Positions 51,539-62,882 of a stretch of 64,000 nt of DNA are shown here, piece after piece (position 1 is the stretch's first letter; each line of letters begins with the position of its first letter). The stretch comes from Streptomyces sp. KMM 9044 (GTDB lineage Bacteria > Actinomycetota > Actinomycetes > Streptomycetales > Streptomycetaceae): assembly GCF_024701375.2 (NCBI RefSeq), contig NZ_CP113910.1:2976001-3040000 (forward strand), written 5' to 3'. Position numbers and translations under genes: made by a program. Under the pieces are notes generated by a model. It was not told the DNA's origin. It searched no databases and was given only the letters and a program-made list of their open reading frames with translations.

Positions 51539-54115
51539 TCAGCCGTTCGGTTGTCTGTGGCCGGGCGGCCACGACGCCGTCACGGCACGGCGGAGCGGCG
51601 GAAGTCGGAGAAGGGGCAGCAGCAGAAGCAGTGCGGCGAGCAGCGGCGGTGACACAGGCGCGAGCACGTCCCGCCACACCCAGCCGGCCACGGCGGCGAG
51701 ATACAACGCCCCCCAGCGTCCCGGCCAGGACAGCCGGTCGCCGCCCACCCGCTCGAGCAGCGGCCACAGTACGACGAGGCACAGCAACTGGCACACCTGC
51801 GGCGTCCAGCGCAGCAGCGGCCCCGGCCCGTCGATTCCCACCGCGTCCGCGAGGAATCCGGCTGTCCGGACATACGGCGCCCCGCCCACCGGCGAGGGTT
51901 CCCGGCCGAGCGCGACCGGTGCAGCGTACAGGGCGAGCAGGGCCGAGCCCAGCGCGGTGCCGGGGAGCCAGGGGTCGGGCGCCGTGCACAGCGTCACCGC
52001 CGCGACGAGGACCAGGAGCAGCACTCCGCCCGCCGTGAGTGCCGCGAGCGGCAGCCCTTCCAGCAACTGCCGTCCCGTCGGTCCGCCCTGCCGGTCCGAT
52101 GACGGTGCGCCGAGCCGGTACAGGGGGCGCGTCGACGCCCAGAAGGCGACGGTGGCAATTCCGAGCAGCCCCCAGAGGACGTCCCGCAGCCGCCGCTCGG
52201 ACCGGTCGGATCCGTCACCGCCTGCGGCCTCGCGGCGTTCGTCGCGTCGGGGCGGGGTCTCGTCCCGGACCGGTGCGCGTGTGTTCCGTGGAGTGGGTTC
52301 CACGTGATCGCCGGCCACCTGGCCGCCCGCCGCCTCGCACTCGTGCGCCTCGGCGTCCGGGGACTCCCCCGGCTCGGCGTCCGGACCCACGCCTGCGTCC
52401 GCGACCTGCTCCGAGTCCCCGTCCGGGTCGGTCTCCGGGGCCGCGTCCGGCCCCGGCCCCGCGTCCGGCTGCGGGTCCCCGTCCGTGGGGCGGGGCCGGA
52501 CGATGAACGCCATCGTGTCCGCCTGGAGGGCCTCCCGTTCGTAACCGGGGGTGCCGATGAACAGCGTGACGGTGTCCGCGTCGTCCTGCTCGCGGTCCTT
52601 GTCCTCGTACGCGGCCCGGCGGGCCCAGCCCGTGCCGTACCCGGCGGTGGCGTTCAGCTTCGCCCAGCGCGTGCCGTAGACGGGGCCGGTGGAGGCGCCC
52701 CCGGCCAGGCCCGGCCCGCTCGCCGTGCCGTCCTTGCCGCCGTCCCCGCCCGGCCGGTCGACGGGCCCACCCGGCCCGCTGTGCCCGCCGCGCGTGTCGC
52801 GCAGCGCCGAGCGCAGGCCGAACACCGAGACGGCGGCGACCACCGTCATGCCGATCAGCACCGCCCACCCGGCGCCCGCGATGCCCGCCGGCGTGAACAG
52901 CACGGCCGCGCTGCCCAGGACCAGCACGCACATGGCTCCTTGGAGCACGGCGAGCACCCCGGTACGCCCCTGCACCCGCAGCACCCCGATGTACAGCTCC
53001 ACGACCACCCGGGGCAGCGCCCCGAGCGCCAGCAGTCGCAGCACCGTCGAACCGTGCTCGGCGTAGTCCGCGCTGAACGGCGTGAGGATCAGCGGCGCGA
53101 AGACCACCAGCACCAGCACGACCGGCACCAGAAGCAGCGTCATCCGACGCAGCGCCCCCCGTACCCCGTCCGCGAGCCGGCGTGGGTCGTGCGAGGCGTG
53201 GGCGGTGAGCGACGCGGCCATGTTGACGGCCATGAACTCCATGGTTCCGCCGACGGTGTACGCCACGTAGAAGTAGCCGTTCTCGGCGGCGCTGAAGCGG
53301 ACCGCGACCATCACCGGCAGGAGATTGATCATCGCCAGGCTGAACAGCGCGCCGAGCGAGTCACCGGCGAGGAAGCGGCCCATGTCGCGGATCCCGGGCG
53401 GTTCCCGGTCGCGGTCGGCGGCGGCCTGACGCGGGATGAGCCGGCGGAAGATCAGCCAGCCGAGCGGAAGTGTGGAGAACGCGATCGCGACGGCCCAGGA
53501 CACGAAGATGCCCAGCACCGGCAGCGCGCTCGCGAAGACGGCCAGCAGGACCAGCTTGCCGGCGGAGAAGAGGGCGTTGCCGACGGGCACCCACTCGGTC
53601 TTGCGCAGGCCCGTGAGCACCCCGTCCTGCAGGGTGAGCAGTGCCCAGGCCACGCACGCCGCGACGAACAGCGCGCCCGCCAGAGGCGTGCCCAGGGGTT
53701 CGTACGACGCGCCCCACAGGTCGAGCGTGAGCAGGAAGGCGCCCGTGGCCAGTGCGACGACCAGCGAACTCGCCCCGTACACGCCCCACACCAGGCGCCC
53801 GGTCCCACGCCCTGCGCGCGGTACGAAACGGACCACGGCACCGATCATCGTGGTCGCGGTGATGCTCGCGAGCAGCCGCATCGCGGCGATGGCGGCGGAG
53901 CCCTGGCCGACCGCGTCCTCGGAGTAGTAGCGCGCGGCCACGAGCCAGAAGCCCAGCCCGAGGACGGCGGACACGCCGGTGCTGAGCATCAGGAAGTAGG
54001 CGTTCCTGAACAGCGAGTCGGAGCCGTCGGGGCCGGGACTGTCGTCGGCGGGTCCGGGTCCGCCGACGCTGCCGGTGCGCACCGCGGCGGGCTCGTGCAC
54101 CTGGATCTCAGCCAC
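51539..54115 (-). CDS. Wzx-type polysaccharide flippase with extra C-terminal membrane module
   Basis: An 858-residue protein. Residues 35-450 are a MATE-fold/Wzx-like lipid-linked oligosaccharide flippase (NAYFLMLSTGVSAVLGLGFW, ARYYSEDAVGQGSA, about 12 helices). Residues 455-610 are a disordered Asp/Pro/Glu-rich linker. Residues 615-850 add a second membrane module of about seven helices. This exceeds a normal Wzx (400-500) by far. Its C-terminal module resembles the start of the neighbouring GT-C-like protein in layout (short helix pairs, then a TPxxxxx-G-A-PY loop). GTG 54115 overlaps the upstream stop by 8 nt. Confidence 0.82.
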   Translation of the reverse strand: MAEIQVHEPAAVRTGSVGGPGPADDSPGPDGSDSLFRNAYFLMLSTGVSAVLGLGFWLVAARYYSEDAVGQGSAAIAAMRLLASITATTMIGAVVRFVPRAGRGTGRLVWGVYGASSLVVALATGAFLLTLDLWGASYEPLGTPLAGALFVAACVAWALLTLQDGVLTGLRKTEWVPVGNALFSAGKLVLLAVFASALPVLGIFVSWAVAIAFSTLPLGWLIFRRLIPRQAAADRDREPPGIRDMGRFLAGDSLGALFSLAMINLLPVMVAVRFSAAENGYFYVAYTVGGTMEFMAVNMAASLTAHASHDPRRLADGVRGALRRMTLLLVPVVLVLVVFAPLILTPFSADYAEHGSTVLRLLALGALPRVVVELYIGVLRVQGRTGVLAVLQGAMCVLVLGSAAVLFTPAGIAGAGWAVLIGMTVVAAVSVFGLRSALRDTRGGHSGPGGPVDRPGGDGGKDGTASGPGLAGGASTGPVYGTRWAKLNATAGYGTGWARRAAYEDKDREQDDADTVTLFIGTPGYEREALQADTMAFIVRPRPTDGDPQPDAGPGPDAAPETDPDGDSEQVADAGVGPDAEPGESPDAEAHECEAAGGQVAGDHVEPTPRNTRAPVRDETPPRRDERREAAGGDGSDRSERRLRDVLWGLLGIATVAFWASTRPLYRLGAPSSDRQGGPTGRQLLEGLPLAALTAGGVLLLVLVAAVTLCTAPDPWLPGTALGSALLALYAAPVALGREPSPVGGAPYVRTAGFLADAVGIDGPGPLLRWTPQVCQLLCLVVLWPLLERVGGDRLSWPGRWGALYLAAVAGWVWRDVLAPVSPPLLAALLLLLPLLRLPPLRRAVTASWPPGHRQPNG

Positions 54116-55397
54116 GGGGCGGCCCCAGACCTCTCGTCGTGGTCCCCTCCGGCGGCTCCGATGTGTCCCGCGCGGCCGGCGTGTCCGCCTCCTTCGGCGG
54201 TTCGGCCGGCCGGGCCCCGGACCGCTCCAGGACCTCCACCGCCTCACGTGCCCGCAGCGGGTCCACGGGCAGCGCGTGCCGCGCGAACCAGCGAGCGTTG
54301 CCGGGGCCGGGCGACGGGTCCGTGAAGGCCGCTCCCGCATAGTCGTCCAGGGGCGGGTCGTAGAGGTCGCCGACGACGATGCCGTGCCGGGCCAGTGCCG
54401 CCGTCGCCGCGTCCCGGTCCGCGACCGGCAGGGGCACCCGGAACAGCGGTTGCACCGCGCCGTCCGCCGGTGCCCGGGCCCACGGCGTCGACAGCAGCAG
54501 CCGCGTGCCCGTCCGCGAGGCCCGTAGGACGTCGTCCAGCCGCCCGAGACCGCGGTGGACGCGGCGCAGGCGCAAGGGGCCGGGCTCCAGCCGGTAGTCG
54601 TGCATGTCGACCCGCACCCAGGGGTCGTGTGCGGCCCGGTCCGGCGCTGAGCGCACGGCACCGGCCAGCGCGTCCGGACGCAGCGGCATCCGGATTCCCT
54701 CACGCTCCGTCAGCCCCAGCAGGCCCATCGTGGCCCGGGCGGCCCGGCGCAGCCCCAGCCGCCGCACGGCGGCCTCGGCGCAGGGCCGTACCGCGTAGGT
54801 GAGTTCGGACGTCACGCACCGCGGGGCGAGCAGTTCGGCACAGGCTTCACGCACGACCGCGCTCCGGTCCGGGTCGGCCAGCGCGAGGATGCCTCCCGTC
54901 CGGGCGCCGACGTGCTGGGAAAGGCGGAAAACGGAGGCGTCGCCCCAGGCCCCGACCGGCCGTCCGCCGACCTCGCTGCCGATGGCATGCGCCCCGTCCT
55001 CGAACAACGGGAGGCCCGACGCATCGCAGCGGGCCCGCAGCCCGGGCGCCGGATCCGGGTTGCCGTACAGGTTCGTGGTCAGTACGGCGGACAGCGAGTC
55101 CCACGTCCCCTCCGGCACGGCGTCGATGTCGATGGACGCGTCGAACGGGTTGAGCGGCGCCTGCACCGGGCGCAGGCCCGCCGCGAGCACCACGAAGAAG
55201 ACGACGACGTCGTTGACCGGCGACATCGGCACCCTGCCGCCCGGCGGGCACCAGTGGCGCAGCGCCACGAACAGCCCGAACCTGAGCGACGGCACGTACA
55301 CACATTCCCGGCCGAGCCGGCCGCGCATGGCATCTTCCAGCCTCTTCGGCTGCATGCCGGAGCGCGCCGATCCCGGACCGGCCTCCCCAATGGCCAT
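54108..55397 (-). CDS. DegT/DnrJ/EryC1-like protein without the PLP lysine
   Basis: A 429-residue fold-type I protein like sugar aminotransferases: DGAHAIGSEVGGRPVGAWGDA matches the Asp-binding PLP segment. In the following SxxxxKNLGAxGxGG motif it reads FRLSQHVGARTGG, so the Schiff-base lysine is Gln161 (next residue His). It is therefore unlikely to transaminate. It could be a binding/structural protein, or a PLP or PMP enzyme using the His, as the known dehydratase ColD does. It is first in the minus-strand operon, overlapping the flippase by 8 nt. ATG 55397 has AGGGGGAC upstream; ATG 55355 is a possible alternative. Confidence 0.78.
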   Translation of the reverse strand: MAIGEAGPGSARSGMQPKRLEDAMRGRLGRECVYVPSLRFGLFVALRHWCPPGGRVPMSPVNDVVVFFVVLAAGLRPVQAPLNPFDASIDIDAVPEGTWDSLSAVLTTNLYGNPDPAPGLRARCDASGLPLFEDGAHAIGSEVGGRPVGAWGDASVFRLSQHVGARTGGILALADPDRSAVVREACAELLAPRCVTSELTYAVRPCAEAAVRRLGLRRAARATMGLLGLTEREGIRMPLRPDALAGAVRSAPDRAAHDPWVRVDMHDYRLEPGPLRLRRVHRGLGRLDDVLRASRTGTRLLLSTPWARAPADGAVQPLFRVPLPVADRDAATAALARHGIVVGDLYDPPLDDYAGAAFTDPSPGPGNARWFARHALPVDPLRAREAVEVLERSGARPAEPPKEADTPAARDTSEPPEGTTTRGLGPPRG

Positions 55398-55676
55398 CCG
55401 TCCCCCTGATGTGCCATCGGAACGCCCCCTCCCCGAGACCTTCCGGCACCCGCCCAGAGTCGCCCCGTTCGCACCACTCCGTCAAGATTGCGTCACACCC
55501 TGTGGACAACCTCCGCTGCGCAAGTGGAAGCGGCGCACGCGTCCTGCCGTCCCGGACACGTCCCACGCCCCGGACCCGCCCTCCGCCTCTGCCCAGGACC
55601 ACCGCGGCCCCCGTAACGTGTGGCCTGGCCACGGACACGTGGAGCACCTGCGCACACGAGAGCGAGGCAGCACCCG
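55398..55676. other. divergent promoter region with a DnaA-box-like site
   Basis: This 279-bp gap separates the DegT-like and fumarylacetoacetase genes. It contains TGTGGACAA at 55501-55509, which is the complement of the DnaA-box consensus TTGTCCACA. No gene is seen. Confidence 0.45.
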
Positions 55677-56891
55677 ATGCCCCCCTTCGATGTCCCCGAG
55701 GGCGATCCCTTCGGCCCGCACAATCTGCCGTACGGCGCGTTCTCACCCTCCGGCTCGTCGGAGCAGAGAGTGGGCGTCCGGCTCGGCGACCACGTCCTCG
55801 ACGCCGGCGCGGCCGCACACGCCCTGGGTTCCCCGTACGCCTTCCTGCTCGCCCGCCCGACCCTCAACCCGCTGCTGGCGGCGGGCCGTACGGCTTGGTC
55901 GGACGTCCGGCGCGCCCTCACCGCCTGGGTGACCGTCCCGGCGCACCGGGAGACCGTCGAGCCGCTGTTCCACCCGCTGTCGTCGGTGGCCCTGCACCTC
56001 CCCTTCGAGGTCGCGGACTACGTCGACTTCTACGCCTCCGAGAACCACGCCCGCAACGTCGGCCGGATCTTCCGCCCGGACGCCGCCGACTCCCTCACCC
56101 CGAACTGGAAGCACCTGCCGATCGGCTACCACGGCCGCTCCGGCACGGTGCTGGTGTCCGGCACCGACGTCGTACGCCCCTCGGGGCAGCGCAAGGCCCC
56201 CACCGATCCGGCCCCGGTCTTCGGCCCGTCGGTGCGGCTGGACATCGAGGCCGAGGTCGGCTTCGTGGTCGGGGCGCCGTCCGAGCTGGGCCGGCCGGTG
56301 CCGCTCGGCGGCTTCCGCGACCACGTCTTTGGCCTCTGCCTCCTCAACGACTGGTCCGCACGCGACGTCCAGGCCTGGGAGTACGTCCCCCTGGGCCCGT
56401 TCCTCGGAAAGTCCTTCGCCACCTCGGTGTCGGCCTGGATCACCCCCCTGGACGCCCTGGAGGAGGCCCGGGTGGCACCGCCGGAGCGCACCCACGCGCT
56501 GCTGCCGTACCTGGACGACACGGACGAGGAACCCGGCGGTTACGACCTGCGGATCTCCGTGGCCGTCAACGGGCACGTCGTCTCCGAACCCCCCTTCTCC
56601 ACCATGTACTGGACGGCCGCCCAGCAGCTCGCCCACATGACCGTGAACGGCGCTTCCCTGCGCACCGGCGACCTCTACGGCTCCGGCACCGTGAGCGGGC
56701 CCGCCGGGGGACAGCGCGGGTCCCTGCTGGAACTGACCTGGAACGGCCGCGACGCCCTCGAACTCCCCGGCGGCAAGCGGACGTTCCTCGAGGACGGCGA
56801 TGTCGTGACCCTGTCGGCCTGGGCCCCGGGACCGGGCGGAGTCCGCGTCGGCCTCGGCGAGGTCACAGGACGGGTGACGCCCACGGTCTGA
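55677..56891 (+). CDS. fahA: fumarylacetoacetase
   Basis: A 404-residue FAH, the last enzyme of tyrosine/homogentisate breakdown, splitting fumarylacetoacetate into fumarate and acetoacetate in the cytosol. Family residues are in order: N-terminal SH3-like domain, then DYVDFYASENHARNVG (Asp117 metal ligand, His124 general base), PIGYHGRSGTV, DIEAEVGFVVG, LLNDWSARDVQAWEY and the C-terminal TGDLYGSGTVSGP. The ATG at 55677 gives the standard MPPFDVPEGDPFG start; the upstream frame to 55620 is not conserved. Monocistronic here; other pathway genes are not in the window. Confidence 0.93.
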   Translation: MPPFDVPEGDPFGPHNLPYGAFSPSGSSEQRVGVRLGDHVLDAGAAAHALGSPYAFLLARPTLNPLLAAGRTAWSDVRRALTAWVTVPAHRETVEPLFHPLSSVALHLPFEVADYVDFYASENHARNVGRIFRPDAADSLTPNWKHLPIGYHGRSGTVLVSGTDVVRPSGQRKAPTDPAPVFGPSVRLDIEAEVGFVVGAPSELGRPVPLGGFRDHVFGLCLLNDWSARDVQAWEYVPLGPFLGKSFATSVSAWITPLDALEEARVAPPERTHALLPYLDDTDEEPGGYDLRISVAVNGHVVSEPPFSTMYWTAAQQLAHMTVNGASLRTGDLYGSGTVSGPAGGQRGSLLELTWNGRDALELPGGKRTFLEDGDVVTLSAWAPGPGGVRVGLGEVTGRVTPTV

Positions 56892-57157
56892 CACGCACCG
56901 CGATCCGGCCCCCGCCGCGGTGCGCCCCCGCCGGCGCCGCGACGGGAGCCCCTCGCGTCCGCCGGCCGACGCCGCACCCCTGCCTCACGCCGCCCTCCGC
57001 CGTCATACTTGTCGGCGTCGGGTGGGGTACCGCTCCCGCACGCTCCACGCCGCACACCCACGCGTCACACGCCGGACACCCTCCGCACGGCGCGCAGACC
57101 GCACATCCCCGCACAACCCGAAGCAGCCCCCTTCCGACAGGATCCGGAGTCCGTGGC

Positions 57158-57351
57158 ATGACTGGCACGCCCCTCTGCCTGCTCCTGCTGAGCGTTGTCT
57201 CCGTGACGGCCGCCTGGCCCGTCCCCCGTGCGCCGACCCGGGCGAACTGGCCGGAGCGGGAACCGGTGGTGGCCCTGTGGGTCTGGCAGTGTCTGGTCGC
57301 CACGGTCCTGTTGTGCTGCCTGACCGGCCGCAGGAGCGGACGGCTGCCGGG
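57158..57351 (+). pseudogene. M56 (BlaR1-like) metallopeptidase, N-terminal remnant
   Basis: ATG 57158, with GGAG nine bases upstream, opens about 60 residues with the typical start of Streptomyces M56 membrane peptidases: a first helix, then NWPEREPVVALWVWQCLVAT and VLLCCLTG. Similarity stops at about 57340; the frame then runs antisense into the 3' end of recQ. Full M56 proteins are around 300 residues with HExxH in the middle, which is absent. The gene has lost at least 80 percent, probably by deletion up to the recQ end. Confidence 0.68.
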
Positions 57352-59376
<2,025 letters not shown>

Positions 59377-59602
59377 GCCACCACTACCGCCCGTCCCACC
59401 CATCGGCCTGCCCCCGTACGACCACTCGCGGCCACCGCGTCCACTGCGGCCGTTCTCGACCACTGCGTCCACGATAGGCGCCCGGGCCGACATCCCCGGC
59501 GTTGTCCACAGACCGACGCCCCGGACGTGTCCACAGGCCTCCGGGCCAGTCACATCCGTGTACCGCTGTGCGCAGGGGGCCGCGTTCCGCCGGGCGCGGC
59601 AA
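59377..59602. other. recQ promoter region with DnaA-box-like sites
   Basis: The gap holds an exact DnaA-box consensus TTGTCCACA (59502-59510) and a one-mismatch copy GTGTCCACA (59527-59535), spaced 16 bp apart, upstream of recQ. No gene is visible. Confidence 0.45.
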
Positions 59603-59636
59603 CGGCCCGGCACCCCCCCGAGCGGGTGCCGGGCCG
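59603..59636 (-). terminator. terminator of the main nuo operon
   Basis: A 13-bp perfect stem (CGGCCCGGCACCC and complement) with an 8-nt loop, 24 bp past the nuoN stop on the minus strand. Confidence 0.8.
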
Positions 59637-59659
59637 CCCTGTCGTCGGCGGGCGCCGGG

Positions 59660-61303
59660 TCAGCGCACGAACACCCCCGCGTCCCCCGCCAACTCCAGGA
59701 AGTACTGCGGCGCGACGCCCAGCACCACCGTGACCGCCACGCCCAGCCCGATCGCCGTCATCGTCAGCGGTGACGGCACCGCGACGGTCGGGCCCTCGGG
59801 CCGCGGCTCGCTGAAGAACATCAGGACGATCACCCGGATGTAGAAGAACGCCGCGATCGCCGACGCAATCACACCGACCACGACCAACGGGACCGCGCCG
59901 CCCTCCGCCGCCGCCTTGAACACGGCGAACTTCCCGGCGAAGCCCGACGTCAGCGGAATGCCCGCGAAGGCGAGCAGAAACACCGCGAACACGGCCGCCA
60001 CCAGGGGTGAACGGCGTCCGAGTCCGGCCCACTTGGACAGGTGCGTCGCCTCGCCGCCCGCATCCCGCACCAGCGTCACCACCGCGAACGCGCCGATCGT
60101 CACGAACGAGTACGCCGCCAGGTAGAAGAGGACGGACGAGATGCCCTCCGGCGTGGTCGCGATGACACCCGCGAGGATGAAGCCCGCGTGCGAGATCGCC
60201 GAGTACGCCAGCAGCCGCTTGATGTCGGTCTGGGTGATCGCGATGATCGCGCCGCCCAGCATCGTGACGATCGCGACGGCCCACATGACCGGCCGCCAGT
60301 CCCAGCGCAGGCCGGGGAGCAGGACGTACAGCACCCGCAGCAGGGCACCGAACGCGGCCACCTTGGTCGCCGCCGCCATCAGGCCCGTCACCGGCGTCGG
60401 CGCGCCCTGGTACACGTCCGGCGTCCACATGTGGAAGGGGACGGCACCGACCTTGAACAGCAGGCCCATGATCAGCAGGCCCGCGCCCACCAGGAGCAGC
60501 ACGTCGTTGCCCATGGTGTTGACGAGCGCCGGGTCGACCTCCGCGATCGTGCCGTCGACGACCTGCGCGATCGTCGCGTACGACATCGAGCCCGCGTAGC
60601 CGTACAGCAGCGCGATGCCGAAGAGGAGGAACGCGGAGGCGAACGAGCCGAGCAGGAAGTACTTGACCGCGGCCTCCTGCGAGATGAGCCGCTTGCGTCG
60701 GGCCAGCGCGCAGAGCAGGTACAGCGGCAGGGAGAGGACCTCCAGGGCCACGAACAGGGTCAGCAGGTCGTTGGCCGCGGGGAAGACCAGCATGCCGGCG
60801 ACCGCGAAGAGCAGCAGCGGGAACACCTCGGTGGTGGCGAACCCGGCCTTGACGGCCTTCTTCTCACCGTCGCTGCCCGGCACCGACGCGGCCTGGGCGG
60901 CGAAGGAGTCGACCCGGTTGCCGTGCGTCTTCGGGTCGAGTCTGCGCTCGGCGAAGGTGAACAGGCCGACCAGGGCGGTCAGCAGGATCGTGCCCTGCAG
61001 GAAGAGGGCGGGGCCGTCGACGGCGATCGCGCCCATGGCCACGATGCCCGCCTTGGTCGTGCCGTACCCGTCGGCGGCGAGCGCCACGACCGCGGCGAAC
61101 GCGGAGACGAGTGCGGCCGACGCGACGAACATCTGTGCGTAGTAACGGGATCTGCGCGGTACGAAGCCCTCGATCAGGATTCCCAGGACCGCCGCACCGA
61201 CGACGATCAGGGTGGGCGCGAGCTGCGCGTACTCGATCTTCGGCGCGTCGATCTTCGCGATCGGGTCGGCCGCGGTTGTCCACAGGCTGTGGACGACTGG
61301 CAT
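59660..61303 (-). CDS. nuoN: NADH-quinone oxidoreductase subunit N
   Basis: A 547-residue antiporter-like subunit of the main complex [17 protein letters not shown] carries the channel Glu and [25 protein letters not shown] the Lys. An extra cytosolic-type loop (about 120-155) separates helices. It is the last gene of the operon, followed by a terminator. ATG 61303 is two bases past the nuoM stop; an in-frame GTG at 61309 would give the usual 4-nt GTGA overlap and is equally possible. It shares little beyond motifs with nuoN2. Confidence 0.93.
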   Translation of the reverse strand: MPVVHSLWTTAADPIAKIDAPKIEYAQLAPTLIVVGAAVLGILIEGFVPRRSRYYAQMFVASAALVSAFAAVVALAADGYGTTKAGIVAMGAIAVDGPALFLQGTILLTALVGLFTFAERRLDPKTHGNRVDSFAAQAASVPGSDGEKKAVKAGFATTEVFPLLLFAVAGMLVFPAANDLLTLFVALEVLSLPLYLLCALARRKRLISQEAAVKYFLLGSFASAFLLFGIALLYGYAGSMSYATIAQVVDGTIAEVDPALVNTMGNDVLLLVGAGLLIMGLLFKVGAVPFHMWTPDVYQGAPTPVTGLMAAATKVAAFGALLRVLYVLLPGLRWDWRPVMWAVAIVTMLGGAIIAITQTDIKRLLAYSAISHAGFILAGVIATTPEGISSVLFYLAAYSFVTIGAFAVVTLVRDAGGEATHLSKWAGLGRRSPLVAAVFAVFLLAFAGIPLTSGFAGKFAVFKAAAEGGAVPLVVVGVIASAIAAFFYIRVIVLMFFSEPRPEGPTVAVPSPLTMTAIGLGVAVTVVLGVAPQYFLELAGDAGVFVR

Positions 61304-61305
61304 GC

Positions 61306-62877
61306 TCACTTGGCCGCCTCCACCTCGGGCTGGGGGTCCTTCTGCTGGACGTCGGACATGGTCTGCTTCACCGCCGGGTTCACGATGTCCGTGACGGGCT
61401 TCGGGTAGACGCCCAGGAAGACCAGCAGCACGATCAGCGGCGCGGCCACGGCGATCTCGCGCACCCGCAGGTCGGGCATCCTGGCGAGCTCGGGCCTGAG
61501 GGGGCCCGTCATCGTCCGCTGGTAGAGGACGAGGGTGTAGAGCGCGGCGAGCACGATGCCGAAGGTGGCGATGATGCCGATCACCGGATACCGCGTGAAC
61601 GTGCCGACCAGGACCAGGAACTCGCTGACGAACGGAGCGAGTCCGGGCAGCGACAGCGTCGCCAGACCGCCGATCAGGAACGTGCCGGCGAGCACCGGCG
61701 CGACCTTCTGGACCCCGCCGTAGTCGGCGATGAGCCGGGAGCCGCGCCGCGAGATGAGGAACCCGGCCACCAGGAGCAGGACGGCGGTCGAGATCCCGTG
61801 GTTGACCATGTACAGCGTCGCCCCGGACTGGCCCTGGCTGGTCATCGCGAAGATGCCCATGATGATGAAGCCGAAGTGCGAGATCGACGCGTAGGCGATC
61901 AGCCGCTTGATGTCGCGCTGGCCGACCGCGAGCAGGGCCCCGTAGATGATGCTGATGACCGCCAGCACCATGATCACCGGTGCCGCCCACTTGCTCGCCT
62001 CCGGGAACAGCTGGAGGCAGAAGCGCAGCATCGCGAAGGTGCCCACCTTGTCCACGACGGCCGTGATGAGCACGGCGACCGGGGTGGTGGACTCCTGCAT
62101 GGCGTTGGGCAGCCAGGTGTGCAGCGGCCACATCGGCGCCTTCACCGCGAAGGCGAGGAAGAAGCCGAGGAACAGCCAGCGTTCGGTGCTCGTCGACATC
62201 TCGAGCGAGCCGTTGGCCCGCGCCTCGGCGATCTCGGTGAGCGAGAAGTTCCCGGCGACCACGTAGAGCCCGATCACCGCGGCCAGCATGACCAGACCGC
62301 CGGCCAGGTTGTAGAGCAGGAACTTGACCGCCGCGTAAGACCGTTGGGTCGCCGCGGCCTTCTCACCGTGCTGGTGGGCCCGGTCCCCGAAGCCGCCGAT
62401 GAGGAAGTACATCGGGATCAGCATGGCTTCGAAGAAGACGTAGAAGAGGAAGACGTCGGTGGCCTCGAAGGAGATGATCACCATCGCCTCGACGGCCAGG
62501 ATCAGGGCGAAGAAGCCCTGCGTCGGCCGCCACCTCCTGCTGCCCGTCTCCAGGGGGTCGGCGTCGTGCCAGCCCGCGAGGATGACGAACGGGATCAGCA
62601 GGGCGGTCAGCGCGATCAGCGCGACCCCGATGCCGTCCACCCCCAGTTCGTAACGGACTCCGAAGTCCGCGATCCAGGCGTGCGACTCGGTGAGCTGGTA
62701 GCGGTCGCCGTCCGGGTCGAAACGCACCAGGACGACGACCGCCAGCACCAGGGTGGCGACCGAGACCAGCAGGGCCAGCCACTTGGCGGCGGTGCGCTTC
62801 GTGGCCGGTACGGCGGCCGTGGCGATCGCCCCGATGGCCGGGAGCACCGCCGTCGCTGTCAGCAGAGGAAAGGACAT
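61306..62877 (-). CDS. nuoM: NADH-quinone oxidoreductase subunit M
   Basis: A 523-residue proton-pumping subunit. FYVFFEAMLIPMYFLIGGFG holds the Glu; FAVKAPMWPLHTWLPNAM the Lys; SHFGFIIMGIFAMTSQG follows. ATG 62877 is 5 bp after the nuoL stop. The open frame up to 63939 is a shadow of nuoL. It differs from nuoM2 in length of loops but not in key residues. Confidence 0.94.
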   Translation of the reverse strand: MSFPLLTATAVLPAIGAIATAAVPATKRTAAKWLALLVSVATLVLAVVVLVRFDPDGDRYQLTESHAWIADFGVRYELGVDGIGVALIALTALLIPFVILAGWHDADPLETGSRRWRPTQGFFALILAVEAMVIISFEATDVFLFYVFFEAMLIPMYFLIGGFGDRAHQHGEKAAATQRSYAAVKFLLYNLAGGLVMLAAVIGLYVVAGNFSLTEIAEARANGSLEMSTSTERWLFLGFFLAFAVKAPMWPLHTWLPNAMQESTTPVAVLITAVVDKVGTFAMLRFCLQLFPEASKWAAPVIMVLAVISIIYGALLAVGQRDIKRLIAYASISHFGFIIMGIFAMTSQGQSGATLYMVNHGISTAVLLLVAGFLISRRGSRLIADYGGVQKVAPVLAGTFLIGGLATLSLPGLAPFVSEFLVLVGTFTRYPVIGIIATFGIVLAALYTLVLYQRTMTGPLRPELARMPDLRVREIAVAAPLIVLLVFLGVYPKPVTDIVNPAVKQTMSDVQQKDPQPEVEAAK

Positions 62878-62882
62878 CGGTA

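Noticed and set aside
52304..54325. A 673-residue plus-strand frame opposite the flippase
   Set aside because: The protein is Arg/Gly/His-rich without helices or domains; the minus-strand product is an evident membrane protein with operon overlaps.
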